Origin: Dermanyssus gallinae
Lineage: Eukaryota; Arthropoda; Arachnida; Mesostigmata; Dermanyssidae
Reading direction: 5' to 3'
Assembly: GCA_003439945.1 (NCBI GenBank)
Contig: QVRM01005978.1
Location: 240,001-304,000 of the forward strand
DNA length: 64,000 nucleotides
Shown piece after piece: positions 58,758 to 64,000 of this stretch (its first letter is position 1; each line of letters begins with the position of its first letter). The notes under the pieces were generated by a model that was not told the origin of the DNA, did no database searches, and saw nothing but the letters and a program-made list of their open reading frames with translations. A program made the translations under genes and the position numbers.

Positions 58758-59932
58758 GCAATAATAAGGAGGCCAGTGTCTGTTTGTTGTCTTGTTACTG
58801 CTGTTGCTCTCAATGTCGTTTCTGTTGTTGTTGTTGTTGCTGCTGCCACTTCTATTGTTGATAACTTTTCATACTTCGTGAAACTTTTCGTGCAGTTGTT
58901 GTCGGTTTTGTTTTACTTGATCGTCTTACTGTTGTTTTCTACTGTCGTTGTCCCTATTATTGCATGCTGTCAATGCTGTATCGCAGCGCATATCTGCCTC
59001 GCCAAAAAAAATCGTAGAAACTGCCACGTCAGAACCATCAGCATCATCAGTATCTGCATTGACTGTATGCAAGGTTTGCCATACAGAAACAAGGCGGCAA
59101 CCAGGAGCAGCGTAGTACAACAGCGTAGTGACACGCCATTGCGTAGAGTGCTCGGACATTATTTGTTAGCTACTTCGGAGCCGCGATGCCACTCCATTGA
59201 CGCCACGTGATGAGAGCAAGACGAGGCGTGAGGCGACAATGATAAAAGTTGCAGCGGCAACCACAGCAAAAAAGCAACAACAGCAGAGTCAACCGGCTGG
59301 TGACTCGCTCTCGCTCTCTCTCTCTCTCTGAAGACTGTTATTGAGCGTGACAGGCTAGGCTTAGCTTAGCGAGGGCTAGTTCCTATGGACCAAAGAGACA
59401 GATACATTTTAATGCCGCTTGCGTGAAACCACGTCTTCATGTACATTTGATATCGATTGTTGTTGTGGTTGTTGTTGTTGTTGTTGTCGTCGTATAAATA
59501 TATATATATATATATACGCATGCATTCTATGTTGTGAGTATATCCTCTATGGCACATATGCTACTTAGAGAGAGCCTGTTAAATCTACAGCGCACGAGCA
59601 TTCTATGCGCATTTAAACTTGCAGAAATGTCAATATAAAGCAGGTGCCAAATAATAATATATTGCGATGACTAGCAAGGTTAGAGTTAGTTTACCGGAGT
59701 GGTTGCCTGAATAAAAAAAAACTAGACTCTGTGTGAGCTTTAGGAAGTCTTCGAACAGGTAGGGCGTATCGGTTTGTTGACGCAATCGCCTTGTTCAACG
59801 ACAATGTATGAAACGTTTATAAAATTAAACTTCCGCCTAATTGTTCAAAATATTGTGTAAAGCAGAAAGCATCAGAATGAAATAATAATGATAATAATAA
59901 CAATAATAATAATAATAATAATCTCAACTTAC
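58429..59932 (-). other. Inferred intron of the secreted-protein gene
   Basis: Begins with a consensus donor (GAC|GTAAGTTGAG) and ends ACGAAG. Holds (AT)n tracts at 58735-58755 and 59493-59513 and TTG/GTT repeats at 58817-58842 and 59455-59487. Confidence 0.45.
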
Positions 59933-60496
59933 GTCGACTATGGGCGCTTGGTTGTTTGGACAGTGGTTGGCTGTGCCGACAGCGGTGTTGTTCACCGTGA
60001 ATTCTTCCGAACTGCTTTCCGCTGAGGTTCCTTCAGACTCAGTGGGGCTCTGCTCCTCCGAAGACGCAGACGCTGACGACGACGAAGACGGTGCAGACGA
60101 CTGTTCTTCGGAATGAGCCGGTGACGTCCCCCGACACTTCAGCACTGCCAGCCGACCCATTGCCCTGTTCTTTGTCGTTCGTTTCCTCTGCCTCCTGTGC
60201 CGTCCCCTCGTCTGTGTCCTCTTCTTCCGACAATGACGACGAAATCAGTACTGGGGCCAACGAAAGACCATCGGAATATTGGAGCGACAACTGCTGCTTG
60301 ATCTGCCGCTGCATCAGCGTGAGTCTCTTCGGACGCGGACGCGGCCGAGTCCTCATCGCTATCCGATTGCGCTGACAGTATGGCCGAGCTACTGCTGAGT
60401 GGTGTACCGCTTGCATACGCCACCATGCAGATGGCAACGGAGACGAACAGCAACAGTGAAGGACAAATTACACTCCTTCATCCTTATCATCCGCAT
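59933..60496 (-). CDS. First exon(s) of a secreted acidic Ser-rich protein, frame broken
   Basis: An ATG-rich start (60496, 60490, 60481; MKECNLSF) is followed one base out of frame by a signal-peptide core (LLLFVSVAICMVAYASG). Then comes an acidic Ser/Ala region (SAQSDSDEDSAASASEE), then in a second frame SSSLSEEEDTDEGTAQEAEE, then in the third frame SEEQSSAPSSSSSASASSEE, ending at a consensus donor GTAAGT. The same S/E/A bias persists while the frame changes three times, including at a G5 homopolymer near 60129. This points to small indels in one exon: either sequencing errors or a decayed gene. Tiny introns are less likely because no GT/AG pairs fit. The product would be exported. Confidence 0.5.
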
Positions 60497-62459
60497 CTCG
60501 AGTTTCGTGGCTAGGCAGACTCGTGAGGACTTTGACCTCTTGTTGCTGCGGCGGCTGCTGTTGTTGTTGTTTTCGTATTGTTGTTATTGTTTTCGTGTTG
60601 TTGTTGCTGTTACTACCGCTTAGCTGCGAACACCCGACCTCAAGGCCGAAGTTTACGCTCTATGCTCACCTGGAGGACACCTGCAGTCATAGTCGTTACC
60701 GAAACATGTGAGTAAGTTGACACAATTGCGAGAGCGAGCTGAGCTGAAAGCGTTAGAATAATTACTTGACAAAGATACGCACCAAAAATACGTTGCATGC
60801 TGCATGGATTATTCTAGATTCAATTTCACTCACGACTTACGCTAGCGCATAATTAACTAATTAGAGTCACACACTAAGAATTCGAATTAGTTGCTTTTTG
60901 TGTGATTGGAATATGTACGTTAGACCCACAGTATGCATATCAACATTTCTTGTCGTTAGCCAGAAATAGTGAACGAAACAACCTATCAACTCAGCCCCCC
61001 CCCCGTCAGATCGCAGCTAACCAACCCATTAATATGGTACGTTGGTATACAGTTAATTTACATGGTAATCTTGGTCTCGCTAGTGTTATTTTCTCTCTCT
61101 TTCTCTCTCTCTCTAGCATTGCTAGTAACCGCTGCTGTGCTAGTTGGCATTATAACCCGACTGTGTCGTCGTACTATTAGATATTATAACCCGACTGTCT
61201 CGTACTACTATCTAGCTGACACATACAGATCCCCGCTAGAAGACGACAACTCTGGAAGCGGTGCATCAGATATACAGAAAACGTCTGCGTGCGGATTGTA
61301 CTTGTTGACACTAGTTTTGCATTGCTTTAGAAAACGTCGCCCGAATGTGAACCGGGTCATCATTGAAATGCTAGCGTTCTGGCGTCATCAACGAAATGCT
61401 AGCGTTCCGGCGAACCCCTTTGGCGTGTGGCCTGTGCGACAATAACAAGGTGACACCCATCGACAGGTGTCGTCGACGCTCATCAACACAGCGGTACTGG
61501 CAGGAGTTCGGTTTAGCTTTAACACGCCTTGAGACAGCTTGACAAATGAACAACCAAGCACGAGAGGTGGCGGACGCACGCATATATGCCTATATTGAAT
61601 ATTTAATAATAATAATAATAATAATAATAATATAAATACCTCTCTCTCCCTGTCTTTAACTAGCCGTCTCTCTGTGACCGGCTGTTGCCACACCAAAATG
61701 CTTTCCCGATTGTTACGGCTACACAAAGACACTAGAACCAAGCCGTCGACCAACGGTTCTGCACCGAACATACACGAACGTGACTTTTTTGTCGCCAGAA
61801 TTGTCGCCTGCCGTTAAATTTCCGTGCGCTTCATTTCGATTGAAATGCACTAAGCAGCAACCATAGCTGGCTACGATTAGCGTCATCTTTAGCATAACTA
61901 CTGTCGTAATATATAAAAAATTAAATATTTGCTATCTAGTGTCTACGAATGTCCACTGACATTACTCGACAACAACTCGACGACTATTTAGCTGCACCAG
62001 CAGCAGCATTGACGACGATGACACCGTTTTTAGGATAAATCTACAACTGCAGTGGTTGCAATTGCCCGAAAGAGGCACGGGAAGGATGCTGATGTGCCGA
62101 CGATGTGGTAACTATTAGGATTACAGTTCGGGAGTGGGGTAATAATGGTCAGGGCGGGGGGAGGAAATGTGTGAGGCCGATGAGGCTCGTGGTGACAACA
62201 CACACAGAAGAACAATGCGTAGCTGGCTCGCGGGCAACAAAAACTTATTCCCCGCCGAATACTGTGCGAACCAGTCGTCGCGAACAATCAGTCGTTGAGT
62301 TGCCAGAGGAACATGCTAAAGTTCTCGAGTTGATCTTTGCTGCTTGCCATTGGAGCTAGCTGCCGCTGCTGCTGCCTATAGTGGTAAGTTGTTAGGAGGA
62401 GGAGGCGTTGTCGGTGTTCGCTCTCGCTGATTTAGCGTTAGAAACGAAAAGAAGCCCAA

Positions 62460-62760
62460 TCGCGACGACGACGGCGACGAAGACGACGACAATAACAACA
62501 ACAACAACAACAACAACAACAGCAATCACAACAACAACAACACACTAACAACAACAGAAATCACAACAACAACACTAATCACAACAACAAAGACGACACA
62601 AACAAGAACAACAAATGCATCACAAACCACCACTACAACTACAACGCGAACCACGGCAACAACAGCAACAAGACCTACGACACAAAGCACGACAATAGCA
62701 CAACAAAAACTACAACCGCAACAAACACAACAAAAACTACAACCACAACAACCCGAGCAA
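62460..62760. repeat. Degenerate CAA/ACA trinucleotide block
   Basis: About 300 bases of ACAACAACA with GAC, AAT and TAC variants. All frames across it are low-complexity. Confidence 0.9.
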
Positions 62761-63394
62761 TGGCTGCTACATTGAACACCAAATGCTGCTGCAGCAGCAG
62801 CAATAGCAGTTGCTGGTAGGTGCCTACTCTCCAAAGCGCAGCAAACCTAACGGGCCGGCGGCACATGACGAGCAAGCGGTCGTCATGAGGTCGTCAGCGT
62901 ACTACAAGCTGCTGTGATCGAGAAGGACCCTGCTGCGCACGAGGACTGTCGTTGTTGCCCGAACCCCTGTCACACACACACACCAGCTACCCTGATGACG
63001 GTAGACATTTCAATCAACTCCAACTCCAACAAGGCATCGGTTCCAAGGTTCGACAACTCCAACAAGGTTTTTTTTCTCGGTTCTTGCTTGGTTGGCGCAG
63101 CAGTAAGCAAGCACACAAATGAAGTACGACGCGCGGCTGCATACATACAGTGCACCGCTGTACGCGCTCGCGCCGCTGTAACAGATGTACTCAGTATGAT
63201 CTGGTGAAACAGATGTACTCAGTATGATCTGCTCTGTCTGCTCTTGTTGCCCTTGACTTTGCCTGCGGTCAACCTCGATGTCAACCTCCGGCTTTCTTGT
63301 CTGCCCTCATTGGCGTTTACCAACGCGTCAACCCAGAGCGATGCGGCGAAATCTCCTATGGAAGGGAGTGGCCGTGCAAGTGATGATCTTCCTG

Positions 63395-63442
63395 ATGTAG
63401 TAGTCGTAGTAGTCGTAGTAGTAGTAGTAGTAGTAGTAGTAG

Positions 63443-63513
<71 letters not shown>

Positions 63514-63515
63514 GC
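63395..63515. repeat. (GTA)n followed by (GTT)n
   Basis: About 15 GTA/GTC units turn into about 24 GTT units with no break. The 142-codon plus frame is poly-Val and the minus frames are poly-Thr or poly-Asn/Tyr. Confidence 0.95.
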
Positions 63516-63851
63516 TCCTGGGGCTGTCGTGCCGCCAGACGCCCCCTCTAGCATGCACCGTGAAGCTTCACTCTTGTGTTGCTGGCGTTGTTGTTGCTGT
63601 TGTTGTTATTACGTTAGTATCCATCTATATCCGACACTCTGGAGTCTCAACCCCAAACGTGCCCCCCTCTAAAAACGAGCGCTTATGGGTCACCACAGCG
63701 CACCGGGCCTTTATCACGTGGTCATTTGCTGACGATATTTTGTTCTTCTGCTTCTCTCTATTTGTAACGATCCTTTCTTCTTCTTCTTCTTCTGGTTCTC
63801 TCTGATTGTAACGATACTTTGTTTTTTTTTCTTACTTCGAGGCTTTCTTAC

Positions 63852-63944
63852 TTTGCAGCGTAACCTTGGAGCTAAAGCTGAGTAGGACCTTTCCTCTGTG
63901 TCAGCCAGTCTACGTGCTTGTCTTTGTTCCATAGTAGTCGCCAT
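63852..63944 (-). CDS. Candidate first coding exon, unknown protein
   Basis: From an ATG at 63944 the minus strand reads MATTMEQRQARRLADTEERS, then YSALAPRLRCK, 31 codons, ending in phase 0 at a good donor (TGCAAA|GTAAGA). Composition is coding-like (R, E, Q, A). No acceptor or second exon was traced to the left, where (GTT)n repeats follow. Could be chance. Confidence 0.25.
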
Positions 63945-64000
63945 TGAACTTCTAGACACACAGAGAAGTTCTCGATTCTATTTTCACTTGTATGCCTTCT

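Larger units (their letters stand above)
60497..63851. other. Intergenic, repeats
   Basis: TTG repeats at 60560-60612; small tandem duplications at 61150-61200 (TATAACCCGACTGT unit) and 61365-61410 (GAAATGCTAGCGTTC unit); (TAA)n at 61605-61632; a long CAA/ACA-rich block at 62460-62760; a 24-base duplication at 63182-63232 (ACAGATGTACTCAGTATGAT unit); GTA then GTT repeats at 63395-63515. A 158-codon plus frame (60969-61445) has one hydrophobic stretch but no other support. Confidence 0.45.

Noticed and set aside
63219..63672. Poly-Val, poly-Thr and poly-Asn frames over 110-140 codons
   Set aside because: Direct translations of (GTA)n and (GTT)n microsatellites.

Overview
The window is nuclear DNA from an animal. 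Introns with good GT/AG borders, Pol III tRNA genes, tRNA-derived SINEs, non-LTR retrotransposons, a mariner relic and about forty (AT)n microsatellites rule out a prokaryote, plasmid or organelle. An arthropod is likely. A chelicerate such as a tick or mite is a weaker guess. It rests on the mix of elements and on a six-cysteine, acidic/serine-rich secreted protein (58.1-60.5 kb, minus strand) that recalls tick salivary families. No database search was possible.

Most of the 64 kb is intergenic or intronic and repeat-rich. The best element is a nearly complete non-LTR retrotransposon on the minus strand (52.3-55.5 kb). It has an N-terminal C2H2 finger broken by a frameshift, a reverse transcriptase with a YLDD box, and a C-terminal CCHC plus restriction-like endonuclease domain. 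It lies between (TAA)n tracts, as expected for the Dong/R4 type of target choice. Relatives and debris lie at 7.0-8.15, 8.5-8.85, 9.4-10.1, 18.8-19.0, 33.86-33.93 and 55.95-56.2 kb. Other reverse-transcriptase relics lie at 4.5, 19.8, 33.6, 41-42.9, 48.5-49 and 56.3 kb. A 790-bp internally deleted mariner with perfect terminal repeats occupies 35.3-36.1 kb.

Short repeats fall into families. Two copies of a tRNA-like SINE (8.97 and 44.1 kb) have target-site duplications. Three copies of a second SINE-like family lie at 1.97, 24.5 and 45.8 kb. An unclassified 0.3-kb family lies at 3.7 and 15.5 kb, and each copy runs straight into an (AT)n tract. A duplicated segment at 12.2 and 22.3 kb looks like a short first coding exon in both copies.

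Two identical tRNA-Cys(GCA) genes lie at 8345 and 15007. Host protein-coding evidence is thin. One minus-strand gene (exons near 21.3, 17.6 and 17.1-16.4 kb, perhaps 23.7 kb) encodes a coiled coil followed by Gln/Thr-rich sequence, with matching intron phases and a one-base shift in a CAG tract. One minus-strand gene (60.5-58.1 kb) encodes the secreted Cys-rich protein. Single candidate exons near 63.9 and 39.9 kb are speculative. Most other open frames come from microsatellite and trinucleotide repeats and are not annotated as genes.
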